Shown piece after piece: positions 35,610-44,054 of a DNA stretch of 64,000 nt. Both the position numbers and the translations under genes were made by a program. Numbering within the stretch: position 1 is the first letter of the stretch; every line of letters begins with the position of its first letter. The notes below the pieces were generated by a model, which made no database searches, had not been told where the DNA came from, and saw only the letters and a list, made by a program, of their open reading frames with translations. Origin of the DNA: Hymenobacter aerilatus (GTDB taxonomy: Bacteria > Bacteroidota > Bacteroidia > Cytophagales > Hymenobacteraceae); NCBI RefSeq assembly GCF_022921095.1, contig NZ_CP095053.1:3390501-3454500 (forward strand), given 5' to 3'.

Positions 35610-35666
35610 CCATTTACCAATCGTAACACTTTACAGACCGTCACCTAACAACTGACACTTTTCACA

Positions 35667-36932
35667 ATGGCAGAACAAAAAATTACCATCCAGAACGGCA
35701 AACTGAATGTGCCGGACCAGCCCATCATCCCATTCATTGAAGGTGACGGTACGGGTCCCGATATCTGGGCGGCATCCGTAAAAGTATTCGACGCAGCAGT
35801 AGAAAAAGCCTATGGTGGCTCCAAGAAACTGGTGTGGAAAGAGGTTCTGGCCGGTGAGAAAGCATTCAAGCAAGTAAACAACTGGTTGCCCACCGAAACG
35901 CTGGACGCTTTCCGCGAGTACCTGGTAGGCATCAAAGGCCCCCTGACTACCCCCGTAGGCGGTGGCATTCGCTCGCTGAACGTGGCTTTGCGCCAGGAGC
36001 TGGACCTGTACGCTTGCGTGCGCCCAGTACGTTGGTTTGAAGGCGTGCCTTCTCCCGTGAAGCAGCCCAACCTGACCGACATGGTGATTTTCCGCGAAAA
36101 CACGGAAGACATCTACGCCGGCATCGAGTACATGAACGGCACGCCCCAGGCTCAGAAAATGCTGGAATTCCTGCAAGACGAGATGGGCGTAAAGAAAATC
36201 CGCTTCCCTGAGTCGTCTTCGTTCGGCATCAAGCCGGTTTCGAAAGAGGGCACGGAGCGTTTGGTGCGCGCTGCCATCGAGTACGCCATCACGCACAAGA
36301 AGCCTTCGGTAACCATCGTGCACAAGGGCAACATCATGAAGTTCACTGAGGGTGCCTTCAAAACCTGGGGCTACGAGCTGGCTGAGCGCGAGTTTGGCGA
36401 CAAAGTATACACCTGGGCTCAGTACGACAAAGTGATGGCCAAACAAGGTCAGGACGTTGCCGACGCACAGCAAAAGGCAGCTCTGGAAAGCGGCAAAATT
36501 CTCATTAAGGATAGCATTGCCGATGCGTTCTTGCAGCAGATCCTACTCCGCCCCGCTGAGTACTCAGTAGTAGCTACCCTGAACCTGAACGGCGACTACA
36601 TCTCCGACGCACTGGCCGCCATCGTAGGTGGTATCGGCATTGCGCCGGGTGCCAACATCAACTACGTAACTGGTCACGCCATCTTCGAGGCTACCCACGG
36701 CACCGCGCCTAAGTATGCCAACCTCGACAAGGTGAACCCCGGTTCGGTTATCCTCTCGGGTGCCATGATGCTGGAGTACATGGGCTGGCAGGAAGCTGCC
36801 GACCTGATCTACAGCGGTCTGGAAGCTGCCATTGCCTCCAAGCGCGTAACCTACGACTTCGAGCGCCTCATGGACGGTGCTACACTGCTGAAGTGCAGCG
36901 AGTTCGGTGATGAAATTATCAACCGGATGTAG
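35667..36932 (+). CDS. icd: Isocitrate dehydrogenase, NADP-dependent
   Basis: The TCA-cycle enzyme converting isocitrate to 2-oxoglutarate with reduction of NADP. The 421 residues match the dimeric E. coli-like form. The substrate loop [12 protein letters not shown] has S103, the counterpart of the serine phosphorylated in E. coli. Other motifs are [26 protein letters not shown], the catalytic [18 protein letters not shown], and the cofactor region [22 protein letters not shown]-rich terminator lies directly downstream. Confidence 0.97.
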   Translation: MAEQKITIQNGKLNVPDQPIIPFIEGDGTGPDIWAASVKVFDAAVEKAYGGSKKLVWKEVLAGEKAFKQVNNWLPTETLDAFREYLVGIKGPLTTPVGGGIRSLNVALRQELDLYACVRPVRWFEGVPSPVKQPNLTDMVIFRENTEDIYAGIEYMNGTPQAQKMLEFLQDEMGVKKIRFPESSSFGIKPVSKEGTERLVRAAIEYAITHKKPSVTIVHKGNIMKFTEGAFKTWGYELAEREFGDKVYTWAQYDKVMAKQGQDVADAQQKAALESGKILIKDSIADAFLQQILLRPAEYSVVATLNLNGDYISDALAAIVGGIGIAPGANINYVTGHAIFEATHGTAPKYANLDKVNPGSVILSGAMMLEYMGWQEAADLIYSGLEAAIASKRVTYDFERLMDGATLLKCSEFGDEIINRM

Positions 36933-36958
36933 TAGCTTGGCAGTAGCCACTTAACAAG

Positions 36959-36999
36959 ACCCCCGCGTTGGCTGAAAGGCTGGCGCGGGGGTTCTTATT
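36959..36999 (+). terminator. Intrinsic terminator of icd
   Basis: The stem ACCCCCGCG/CGCGGGGGT (36959-36967 with 36984-36992) is followed by TCTTATTTT. Confidence 0.88.
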
Positions 37000-37015
37000 T
37001 TATCAAGCAATAATA

Positions 37016-37276
37016 ATGGAATCAAAAAGGTTACTTTTTCTTCTACTTAAAGGGTTTTCTGGATTTTATGGAACGCTGTCTTTCATACTCGGTATCTTTT
37101 CGATACTCGGAATAATCCCTGCAGAACTTAATGGTATTTCACACTATGGAGTTAAGGGGTTTGCTATCTATATATTATTCGCCCCGCTCGTTATATTCAT
37201 AATGGCCATAACTAATTGGATCTTCTTAGCGCCTGGGTTGAGGATATACGACTACTTCTCTAAGCTATTAAAGTGA
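37016..37276 (+). CDS. Small two-helix membrane protein, AT-rich
   Basis: 86 residues from the ATG at 37016, just after the icd terminator. Two long hydrophobic segments (about residues 18-36 and 47-72) are joined by a short polar loop, with a basic start (MESKRLL). Base composition is much richer in A/T than the flanking genes, as in the lipoprotein gene at 4432. No family is recognised. The frame extends upstream through a TTG at 36968, but this would run into the terminator hairpin. Confidence 0.55.
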   Translation: MESKRLLFLLLKGFSGFYGTLSFILGIFSILGIIPAELNGISHYGVKGFAIYILFAPLVIFIMAITNWIFLAPGLRIYDYFSKLLK

Positions 37277-37446
37277 CTATAGTAGTATCCTTTTCTAAAG
37301 CACTACCTGTCCTATGTCGGTTGAACATTATGATTGAAGAGTTGCGCCAACGTTTAGCAGACACAATGCAGCATAGCTGCTTAAACATAGGCCTCATTCG
37401 GTATAGCCAAACCATTGCGTCTACATCTTTTTTACCCCTCCACCCC

Positions 37447-37610
37447 CGCTCTCACTTGGCTATGATGAGTGAGCCCTGGGCTTGTGAAGCTATACCCCCA
37501 ATCTGGCCGAGCCACTCGCATGAGGTTGCGCCAACATCATATCAGGCAGGCGCGCTCAATAGAGCTGCTTGGGCGTAGTCGTCACTCGGCATAGCCGAGC
37601 GACTGCGACG
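37447..37610. repeat. Structured non-coding repeat, copy A
   Basis: This gap matches 45022-45176 in the same orientation over about 150 bases with scattered differences. Shared words include GTGAGCCCT, ATCAGGCAG, AGAGCTGCT and AGCCGAG. Both copies begin with a hairpin whose arms differ in sequence but remain paired (CTCAC with GTGAG here). No protein can be read through both. The remaining bases of 37277-37446 hold nothing I recognise. Confidence 0.55.
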
Positions 37611-37631
37611 TGCACTCAGCATGACAGCCCC

Positions 37632-39140
37632 CTACCCCTCCACCCGCCTACCCTGCTCCAGCCGCAACACCTGCGTCACGCTTTGCGGGATTTCGTGGGG
37701 GTAGTGGCTCACGTAGATAAGCGTGACGTTGCTGACCTGGCAGATGCGGTCGAGCACGTGGCGAAAGTGCTGTTGCTGCTGGGCGTCGAGGCCCTGGCAG
37801 GGCTCGTCGAAGAGGTAGAGGGGCGGGTTGCGCACCAGGGCGCGGGCCAGCAGGCACAGGCGCTGCACGCTGGTGGCCACTTGGCGGAAGGGCGTGGCGG
37901 CGTGTTGCTCCAGGCCCAACAGACGCAGCCAGCGGCGGGCAATGGCAGCCTTATCGGGTTGGCTGGGACGGAGCAGGCCGAGCGTTTCGTAGAAGCCCGA
38001 TTCGATGATGTGCAGGCAGCTTTGCCGGGCCGGAAAGTACTGGAACAGCTCCGGCGACACAAACCCAATCTGGCGCTTGATGTCCCAGATACTCTCGCCG
38101 CTGCCGCGGCGCCGGTCGAAGAGGGTAATGCGCTGGCGGTAGGCCTGGGGGTTGTCGCCGTTGAGTAGGCTGAGCAGGGTACTTTTGCCGGCGCCGTTGG
38201 GGCCGGTCAAGGCCCACCGCTCGCCGGGCTTCACTTCCCAATTGATGTGGTCGAGCACGGTTTTGTCGCCGTAGCGGATGGTCACGTCGTCGAGGCGCAA
38301 GATGGTTTGGAACTGTGAGGGCGGCGTGAGGGCCAGCAGGGCGCGTAGTTCGGCTTCATCTAGGGTAGGCAAACCAAGGGCGGAGAACTGATCGGGATGA
38401 AAATCGGCCTTTTCCACAGTTGCCGCTACCCTACCCGCTTGCAGTACCGCCACGTGCGTGATGCCCGCAGGCACTTCGTGCGGGCTCGTTGCCATTACTA
38501 CTGTGATGCCCGAAGCCATGATAGCCGTCAGCAGCTCATCGAAGGCGGCGCGGGTTTGCACGTCGAGGCCGGTGAGGGGCATATCAAGTAGCAGCAGCGC
38601 GGGGTTGCGGAGCAGAGCAGCGGCCAGCAGCAGGCGGCGGGTTTCGCCGTTGGAGAGCTTGATGAGACGCTGTGTCTGCAAGTGCGTCAGGTGCAGCAGC
38701 ACTACTACCCGCTCGTAGGTCCAGTGGGGGGCGGCCGCGGCCAGCGGCACGGCTCGCAGGTAGTCTTCTACGGTGGGCACGCTGTCGGTATCGGTGGCGT
38801 TGAAGCGCTGCTGGTAGTAGATTTCAGTGATGTTGGCCAGCGTGCGGAAGTTAGGCCGGGCAGGCACGAAGCTGACCAAGCGACGCCAGGTGAAGAGCGG
38901 GTCGTGAGTAGCGGTGGCGCGTGCCCGGGCCAGGGCTTCGAGCTGCGGGTAGGTGGCACGGCCGCCGGTGATGGTGAAGTGGCCGGCCAGGGCAGTGAGC
39001 AGGGCACTCTTGCCGGCCCCACTTTCGCCCACCAGTGCCCAGTGCTGACCGGGCTCTATCCGGAAGCTCAGCTCTTTGAAAAGTAGTTGGTTGAGGTAAC
39101 GAACGGTGACATTTTCGAGGGCAAGCAAGGGTTCAGACAT
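37632..39140 (-). CDS. ABC-F/ModF-like protein with two ATP-binding domains
   Basis: A soluble protein of about 502 residues with two complete nucleotide-binding domains and no membrane segments. The N-terminal domain has Walker A GESGAGKSAL, signature LSNGE and Walker B LLLLDMPLTGLD; the C-terminal one has GPNGAGKSTL, a less typical signature QVATSVQRL, and YLFDEPCQGLD. The layout resembles ModF/PhrA (the so-called molybdenum transport or photorepair ATPase) more than ABC-F translation factors, since the ABC-F linker is absent. No permease is adjacent. The ATG at 39140 (MSEPLL) is preferred over the one at 39146. Confidence 0.85.
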   Translation of the reverse strand: MSEPLLALENVTVRYLNQLLFKELSFRIEPGQHWALVGESGAGKSALLTALAGHFTITGGRATYPQLEALARARATATHDPLFTWRRLVSFVPARPNFRTLANITEIYYQQRFNATDTDSVPTVEDYLRAVPLAAAAPHWTYERVVVLLHLTHLQTQRLIKLSNGETRRLLLAAALLRNPALLLLDMPLTGLDVQTRAAFDELLTAIMASGITVVMATSPHEVPAGITHVAVLQAGRVAATVEKADFHPDQFSALGLPTLDEAELRALLALTPPSQFQTILRLDDVTIRYGDKTVLDHINWEVKPGERWALTGPNGAGKSTLLSLLNGDNPQAYRQRITLFDRRRGSGESIWDIKRQIGFVSPELFQYFPARQSCLHIIESGFYETLGLLRPSQPDKAAIARRWLRLLGLEQHAATPFRQVATSVQRLCLLARALVRNPPLYLFDEPCQGLDAQQQQHFRHVLDRICQVSNVTLIYVSHYPHEIPQSVTQVLRLEQGRRVEG

Positions 39141-39263
39141 CAGCAAATACGGCAGCTACCAGATTGTTTTGAGTTGCCAGCTTACGTAGGCCCGCCAAGA
39201 TTTCCTAATGCAATATCAGCGGCGCTACAATGGCCACCACCCTGTCGCAATTACCTTGCGTAC

Positions 39264-39830
39264 ATGAACGCCTACCCTACCCTGACCACGGAGCGCCTGC
39301 TGCTACGCCAGCCGCAGGCCCACGATATTGCGAGCATTGTGCAGCTGGCCAACGAGCCCGCCGTGGCCAACATGACGCTGAACATTCCACATCCGTACGC
39401 AGAAACAGATGCCATCTATTGGCTGAATGCCGCCAACCAGGGCTTTGCCAGCGGGTTGCACTGGATATTTGCCATGGAGCTACGCCAAGCCGGGCAATTC
39501 ATCGGAGGCATCGGCCTCACCATCGAGCCGCGCTTCCACCGGGCCGAGGTGGGCTATTGGGTAGGAAAGCCCTTTTGGAACCACGGCTTCGCCACAGAAG
39601 CGCTGCGGGCTGTGCTGGCTTTTGGCTTCGAAACGCTGGAGCTACATAAAATATTCGCCACGCATCTGGTTGGTAATCTGGCGTCGGGCAGAGTGATGCA
39701 GCACGTTGGCATGCAGTGGGAAGCCGAGCTGCACCAGCACGTGCGCAAAAAAGGGCAATATTTCGATCTGATGCAATACCAACTCACACGCCCGGCTTAT
39801 CTGGCATCACCCGCCGGTCCGACGCCGTAG
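39264..39830 (+). CDS. GNAT acetyltransferase (RimJ/RimL-like)
   Basis: An N-acetyltransferase of 188 residues, from the ATG at 39264; an earlier start at 39087 would overlap the promoter of the divergent ABC gene. The RimJ/RimL opening TTERLLLRQPQAHD is followed by IGGIGLTIEPRFHRAEVGYWVGKPFWNHGFATEALRAVLAFGF, covering the acetyl-CoA binding motif A, and motif B near VMQHVGM. Targets may be ribosomal or other proteins. The last codons (SPAGPTP and stop) lie inside the left arm of an inverted repeat, so the natural C-terminus may have been replaced. Confidence 0.88.
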   Translation: MNAYPTLTTERLLLRQPQAHDIASIVQLANEPAVANMTLNIPHPYAETDAIYWLNAANQGFASGLHWIFAMELRQAGQFIGGIGLTIEPRFHRAEVGYWVGKPFWNHGFATEALRAVLAFGFETLELHKIFATHLVGNLASGRVMQHVGMQWEAELHQHVRKKGQYFDLMQYQLTRPAYLASPAGPTP

Positions 39831-39948
39831 GCGTCCGACCAGTATCGTAGAACGAGCCGCCTGCCACGAGCCTCTGCAACAGCAGCACGAAGCCTGTTCA
39901 GCCTCAGCAACGATACCGGTCGGACGCCTACGGCGTCGGACCGGCGGG
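39810..39948. repeat. Inverted repeat of the CGGTCCGACG type, long-loop copy
   Basis: Perfect 31-base arms (39810-39840 and 39918-39948), continuing for six more pairs after one mismatch, enclose about 63 bases. Each arm also contains a small palindrome (GACGCC/GGCGTC). It supplies the stop codon of the acetyltransferase gene. A compact relative lies at 62140. Confidence 0.9.
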
Positions 39949-39967
39949 CGACCCATGTACAAAACTA

Positions 39968-40630
39968 TCAGAACTCGAAGCCTGCCGTGAGCTGCACGCC
40001 TTCGTACTTGAATTCCTCCACGCTGGAGCGCTGGCCTAATCCTATGTGGTTGAAGCCGCGCAGGTAGCGGGCCGTGAGGCTCAAGTGGTCTGTGAACTGC
40101 ACGGCCACGCCGGCCGTACTCAGGATACTGCGTTCCTCCGTGTCGTGGGTGGTGTTGGTGGTGGTGCCAGCCGCGGTTTGCTCCGCCCGAATTAGCAGGT
40201 CGAATTGGGGGCCGGCTAGCACCCACAGGCGCGACAGCACCTGGTAGCGCACCGTGAGGGGTAGGGAAAGATAGGCGAAATTGTACTGGCTATCGGTGTT
40301 CTTATTGGCGCCGCGTATTTGGGCCAACAGGTAGTCTTGCTCCAACGCCCACTTGCGGCCCAGTGGCACGCGCATGGTCAGGCCCGCTACGGCACCCACC
40401 CGGTAGCTGGCTGCTACCGGCGCGGCAGGCCGGGGGTAGCCCCGGTTGAAATTCATATTCATCAGATTCGCCCCTGCTTTCACTCCAAACAGCACCGGCC
40501 GCCTTTCCTCATCAGCAGGCGGGGCCAGCGCTTGCTTGCCAGGGCGATGAGAAGCTAGACCAGTGGCCGGCCGGGCCATCAGTAGGGTAGGCAGACCACA
40601 CAACCCGGCAAGGAGTAGCACGTGTTTCAT
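39968..40630 (-). CDS. Porin-family outer-membrane beta-barrel protein
   Basis: A 220-residue exported protein with a signal peptide (LLLAGLCGLPTLLMA) and a Pro-rich spacer. It is followed by a barrel opening FGVKAGANLMNMNFN, typical of the OMP_b-brl_2 (PorT-like) group of Bacteroidota. Alternating strands continue to YEGVQLTAGFEF at the C-terminus. Genomes of this group carry many paralogues, usually of unknown function. The open gap of 20 bases to the repeat at 39948 suggests that the repeat ends its transcript. Confidence 0.82.
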   Translation of the reverse strand: MKHVLLLAGLCGLPTLLMARPATGLASHRPGKQALAPPADEERRPVLFGVKAGANLMNMNFNRGYPRPAAPVAASYRVGAVAGLTMRVPLGRKWALEQDYLLAQIRGANKNTDSQYNFAYLSLPLTVRYQVLSRLWVLAGPQFDLLIRAEQTAAGTTTNTTHDTEERSILSTAGVAVQFTDHLSLTARYLRGFNHIGLGQRSSVEEFKYEGVQLTAGFEF

Positions 40631-40744
40631 GCAAAAAAGCAGCCTGAAAGCTGCCTCAACCGAAGCGCCAGCTGTGTGGTCTAAAGATAGATGCTCAACG
40701 CTGTTTTTTGCGAATACCGTGATTACGTATTCGTGAAATTATTC

Positions 40745-40800
40745 AAAATCGTCAGACCATCAGGCGGCTCGCAGCTCAGGTATGACGGCCTGACGATTTT
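40745..40800. terminator. Hairpin between the porin-like and PPOX-like genes
   Basis: The 11-base arms AAAATCGTCAG (40745-40755) and CTGACGATTTT (40790-40800) enclose 34 bases with partial inner pairing. T-runs on both strands allow it to end the minus-strand PPOX-like transcript. Confidence 0.7.
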
Positions 40801-40828
40801 TCGCTTTTCAGTCAGACGACTTTACCGC

Positions 40829-41335
40829 CTAGCTCGGCTCGTCGCCAAATTTCTCGTTGCGGCCGCTGGTGTCGGGCTGGCCGGTGAGGGCGCCTTTGGC
40901 CATCTGAAACAGGCTATTGACTTTGCCGCCGGGCTTGTCCCAGTACTCGGCCTGATGAAAATTAACCTTGAGCAGAGTGATATTCGGGTCGTCTTTGCCT
41001 TTAGGGAACCAAGCTTTCAGGCCATCGTTCCAAAGAGCATCGATTTTGGCTTTGTCCTTTTTCACCTCGGCGGTGCCGGCTAGGCTCACGTAGGTTTCGG
41101 CGGGTTCGTCGGAGTAGCTGATGCCCACGCGGTTGTTGGCCTGGATTTCTTCTACTTTGCGCGAGTCTTCGTAGGTGAAAAACCACAGCGTGCCGTCGTC
41201 GTCGAGGCCGTGCGTGTACATGGGGCGGCTATGAAAGTCGCCGTCGGCCTCCTGCGTGGTGAGGATGGCGTAGCGAATATCCTTGATTTTATCCTTGAGT
41301 GTGTCCAGCTCCTGAGGTCGGATGGCAGTTGACAT
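40829..41335 (-). CDS. Pyridoxamine 5'-phosphate oxidase-like (general stress protein 26 type)
   Basis: A flavin-binding split-barrel protein of 168 residues from the ATG at 41335. The open frame reaches 41485, but the extra N-terminus overlaps the next gene and has no family support. Motifs RYAILTTQEADGDFHSRPM, LWFFTYEDSRKVEEIQAN and VGISYSDEPAETYVSLAGTAEV are those of the stress protein 26 group (PNPOx-like), whose members bind FMN or F420 and are not pyridoxamine oxidases. The physiological reaction is unknown. Confidence 0.85.
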   Translation of the reverse strand: MSTAIRPQELDTLKDKIKDIRYAILTTQEADGDFHSRPMYTHGLDDDGTLWFFTYEDSRKVEEIQANNRVGISYSDEPAETYVSLAGTAEVKKDKAKIDALWNDGLKAWFPKGKDDPNITLLKVNFHQAEYWDKPGGKVNSLFQMAKGALTGQPDTSGRNEKFGDEPS

Positions 41336-41441
41336 AACAGAACAGTGGTTGGTGGAAGGTTTAGGGTAGAACGACCACCACTGCCGCGGGTTGAGCAACT
41401 GGCAGTATTCAACAACATTCTGTACATCAAGCACAGTTGTA

Positions 41442-42119
41442 CTACTGAACAGGGGCTTCTTTTTGATGCCGCCACAGCCAACCACTAGCGCCCAGCATTA
41501 CCAGTAGTCCTACCCCCATTGTACTTAACATCACCTTGAGAGAAACCGGATACAGCAGGCTACTACCCGCGATGGTAACTACACCCAGCCACCACAGCAC
41601 TTCGGCACTGGCGAGCCCGGTGCGAAGCGGTAGTTGGTGCAGCGCGGCCGGGTTGGCGGGTGGGTAGAGCAGGAACTTCAGGCGCGAATAGTCGTGTAGC
41701 AGCAGGCCCAGCGTGAGCACCAGAAACCCCGTGACTAGGTAGGGTGTACCTACCCAGTGCTGCGACCAAGTCAGAAAGATGATGTTCAGCCACATGGGCA
41801 CCAGCATCACCGCACCTAGCAAAGCAAAGCGGCCCGTGAGCAGTAGCAGGCCAATGAATAATTGCGCCACCCCGATGAACCGGGCAAAGATTTCCAGGCT
41901 GTGCTGGGCCAGGAACGCGTGGTCCATAGGCGGCCCCATCAGCCCCGGAATGTGGTTGTCGGAGAGCTTGTAGAGGCCGCCGCCTAGCATGAGCGCACCC
42001 AGCAGCAGGCGTGCCCCCACCACGTAGAGTCGCCGCAACCAGCCTCCTACCCCCAGCGCCACCGCTGTAGCTACAAGGGGTAGGAGAATGCAAAGGGCGT
42101 AGAAAACAGTTGGTGTCAC
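41442..42119 (-). CDS. DoxX-like integral membrane protein
   Basis: A 225-residue protein with about six hydrophobic segments. The stretch GARLLLGALMLGGGLYKLSD followed by a second block FARFIGVAQLFIGLLLLTGRF resembles DoxX/DUF417-like membrane proteins. It is the last gene of the GntR/ABC operon, 18 bases after the GIN-like gene. The role is unclear, but the context suggests membrane or envelope homeostasis. Confidence 0.6.
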   Translation of the reverse strand: MTPTVFYALCILLPLVATAVALGVGGWLRRLYVVGARLLLGALMLGGGLYKLSDNHIPGLMGPPMDHAFLAQHSLEIFARFIGVAQLFIGLLLLTGRFALLGAVMLVPMWLNIIFLTWSQHWVGTPYLVTGFLVLTLGLLLHDYSRLKFLLYPPANPAALHQLPLRTGLASAEVLWWLGVVTIAGSSLLYPVSLKVMLSTMGVGLLVMLGASGWLWRHQKEAPVQ

Positions 42120-42137
42120 GCGAGTAGAATTGTGCTG

Positions 42138-42875
42138 TTAATGACGCGCCAGGGTTTGCAGCGCCGAGGCGGGCAGCGTGGCGTGGGTACTGTCAGAAAA
42201 CTGGTAGCGCAAGTCCGGAATGGTGAAGGCATCCAGCACAAAGGCGCTACGATGGCGGAAATCCAGCCGCGCCGCGCTAATAGTGTTGCTTTTGGTGACG
42301 TGCACCTCAGCAGTGCTACCCGGCGTGGCACCGGCCAGCACGCGCAGCTGCCCGAGCTGGTTCTGCGCCAGCTCCACCGAAGCATTTTGGTCGGCGGCAA
42401 CGAGCAAACTGTCTTGACGGAAACCTTTCACCTGCACGGCAGCCGAAGGCATATCTGGGTTTAGGGGCGTTGCCGGAGGCGCTTGAGCTACCCCGGCCGC
42501 AGAGGAGTTGACGAGTAGCGTAGCCAGGCGAGGGCAGCTCACGACGACCAGATTTGGTGTCCAATGGCTGCGTTCGTTGCGGCGCTTGGCGAGGTCGATA
42601 ATGCGCAGACGGTGTCCGGTTTGCACTATTTGCACCGAGTCGGCTTGGTTGTGTTGCCGCACGGCAAACGGACCGGCTTCAATCTTGACCGTTAAGCGAC
42701 TGCCCGGTGCTAGTTCTACCTCATCAAAATCGCGTAGTGTCAAGGCACTATAGTCGCGGTAGGGGTTGCGGAACTCGCCGCGGTTGTATTCGGCGCGCAG
42801 GGCTACGTTGTAGGTAGCCAGCGAGACTACCAAAATCAGGACTCCGACAAGTAATAGTTTGGTGCTGGTTTTCAT
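42138..42875 (-). CDS. Membrane-anchored beta-helix-like protein (GIN/DUF2807-like)
   Basis: A 245-residue protein with one N-terminal transmembrane helix (LLLVGVLILVVSLATYNVAL) and a periplasmic domain of short repeated strands. The segments LRDFDEVELAPGSRLTVKIEAG and VQVKGFRQDSLLVAADQNASVELAQNQLGQLRVLAG are like those of the GIN (putative auto-transporter adhesin, DUF2807) fold, though weakly. It starts two bases after gntR, so translation is probably coupled. The function is unknown. Confidence 0.6.
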   Translation of the reverse strand: MKTSTKLLLVGVLILVVSLATYNVALRAEYNRGEFRNPYRDYSALTLRDFDEVELAPGSRLTVKIEAGPFAVRQHNQADSVQIVQTGHRLRIIDLAKRRNERSHWTPNLVVVSCPRLATLLVNSSAAGVAQAPPATPLNPDMPSAAVQVKGFRQDSLLVAADQNASVELAQNQLGQLRVLAGATPGSTAEVHVTKSNTISAARLDFRHRSAFVLDAFTIPDLRYQFSDSTHATLPASALQTLARH

Positions 42876-42877
42876 GG

Positions 42878-43261
42878 CTAAGAAGGTAGGATGGCGGCTT
42901 GCTCTTGCTGAAACCGGGCGTAGCGCTCCTGCACTTCTTCCAGGCTGATGTCGAGCAACGACACCGTTTTGAAAAACTCGGGCAGCTCCTGTTGCAGAAA
43001 CCGCTCCTTGCGCAGGGCCTTTACCTGCTGCGCAGCCTCGGGGGCCACAAAAAAGCCCAGGCCGCGCTTGTTATAAATCACCTCCTGCTGTTGCAGCAAA
43101 TCGTAGGTCCGCATCACCGTATTGGGGTTTACTTGTAGGTCGCCGGCCAGCTCGCGCACCGACGGAATCTTCTCGTCGGCCTGCCACTTGCCCAGCAGAA
43201 TATAGTCGCTCACGTACCCGGCTATTTGCAGGTAGATGGCCTCATTGTCCTTGAATTCCAT
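42878..43261 (-). CDS. GntR-family regulator of the YtrA type
   Basis: A 127-residue transcription factor: an N-terminal winged helix-turn-helix (IYLQIAGYVSDYILLGKWQADEKIPSVRELAGDLQVNPNTVMRTYDLLQQQEVIYNKRGLGFFVAPEA) and a very short C-terminal helical region, as in the YtrA subfamily that controls ABC exporters. It lies third in the operon it probably controls. The matching operator (TAGTGTA, 12 bases, TACACTA) lies upstream of the first gene. Confidence 0.92.
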   Translation of the reverse strand: MEFKDNEAIYLQIAGYVSDYILLGKWQADEKIPSVRELAGDLQVNPNTVMRTYDLLQQQEVIYNKRGLGFFVAPEAAQQVKALRKERFLQQELPEFFKTVSLLDISLEEVQERYARFQQEQAAILPS

Positions 43262-43277
43262 ATCGATTTCCTCCTGA

Positions 43278-44054
43278 TTACACCTGCTTTTCCCGCAGTC
43301 GGGCGTAGGCTGCTGCCCAGAAAAGCCCCGTCAGCACTGCAAATACCAGCCCTACCCATTGCGTTTGATTGTCGGGCAACCCTACCGTGTAAAACGAGTG
43401 CGGAGTACTGAAACGCAGGTCATTGAATGGGAAGCTCAGCGCCAACTCCTGCCCAAAAACCGTTTTCAATACCTGGAAGTTGAGCACCGTCAGGACTCCC
43501 AACATTCCGAAAAAGACAAAAGCGGTTTTCACAAAGTGTGCCTTCTCAAAAGCAATAGCGCCTACCAACGTCACGGCATGCAACGCCGCGTAGATATAAA
43601 AAGCGGAGTAGGGTCGGTGCTCAGCCGAAAACAGCCCCACAGCCTCATGGTAATTCTCTTGGGTATTGAACAGCAACAGCACAATGCCATTTGCCAGATA
43701 AAACACCGGCACATACACCAACACAAACAGAACAAAGGAGTACAACCAGCCCACCAAGTATTTCTCCAGGGTAGACGCGGGCAGGCAAAAGGCAGCAATA
43801 GCGCGGTTTTTGGAACCGAATTGCTGAAATATCGTGCTGGTAAAGAACGTACCCGCGCCCAGCAGAAACACCACGAAGAATATCGTTTGCACGTCGGCGT
43901 TCATAGAGCCGCCTTGTAGGAGGCTCAGCGCCAGCATGAGCACCAATATTCCCCCAAATAGCACGGCCGCGCCCATCAGGTACTCGCGTAGGTGCTCGGC
44001 GGTGTGTTTGCGAAACAGCCGCCCAAATCGTTGAAAGCTAAACAGGTTGTGCAT
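43278..44054 (-). CDS. ABC transporter permease
   Basis: A 258-residue membrane protein with six hydrophobic segments (for example GAAVLFGGILVLMLALSLLQ and IFFVVFLLGAGTFFTSTIF), and basic residues at the N-terminus. Its gene overlaps that of the ATPase by 17 bases, implying coupled translation and a shared complex. It resembles the two-component exporters controlled by YtrA-type regulators in Firmicutes. The substrate is unknown. Confidence 0.82.
   Translation of the reverse strand: MHNLFSFQRFGRLFRKHTAEHLREYLMGAAVLFGGILVLMLALSLLQGGSMNADVQTIFFVVFLLGAGTFFTSTIFQQFGSKNRAIAAFCLPASTLEKYLVGWLYSFVLFVLVYVPVFYLANGIVLLLFNTQENYHEAVGLFSAEHRPYSAFYIYAALHAVTLVGAIAFEKAHFVKTAFVFFGMLGVLTVLNFQVLKTVFGQELALSFPFNDLRFSTPHSFYTVGLPDNQTQWVGLVFAVLTGLFWAAAYARLREKQV

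Noticed and set aside
34672..35613. 313-codon frame antisense to the M16 protease gene
   Set aside because: Runs through the hairpin repeat into the protease gene; its first residues come from the repeat, so it is not a gene.
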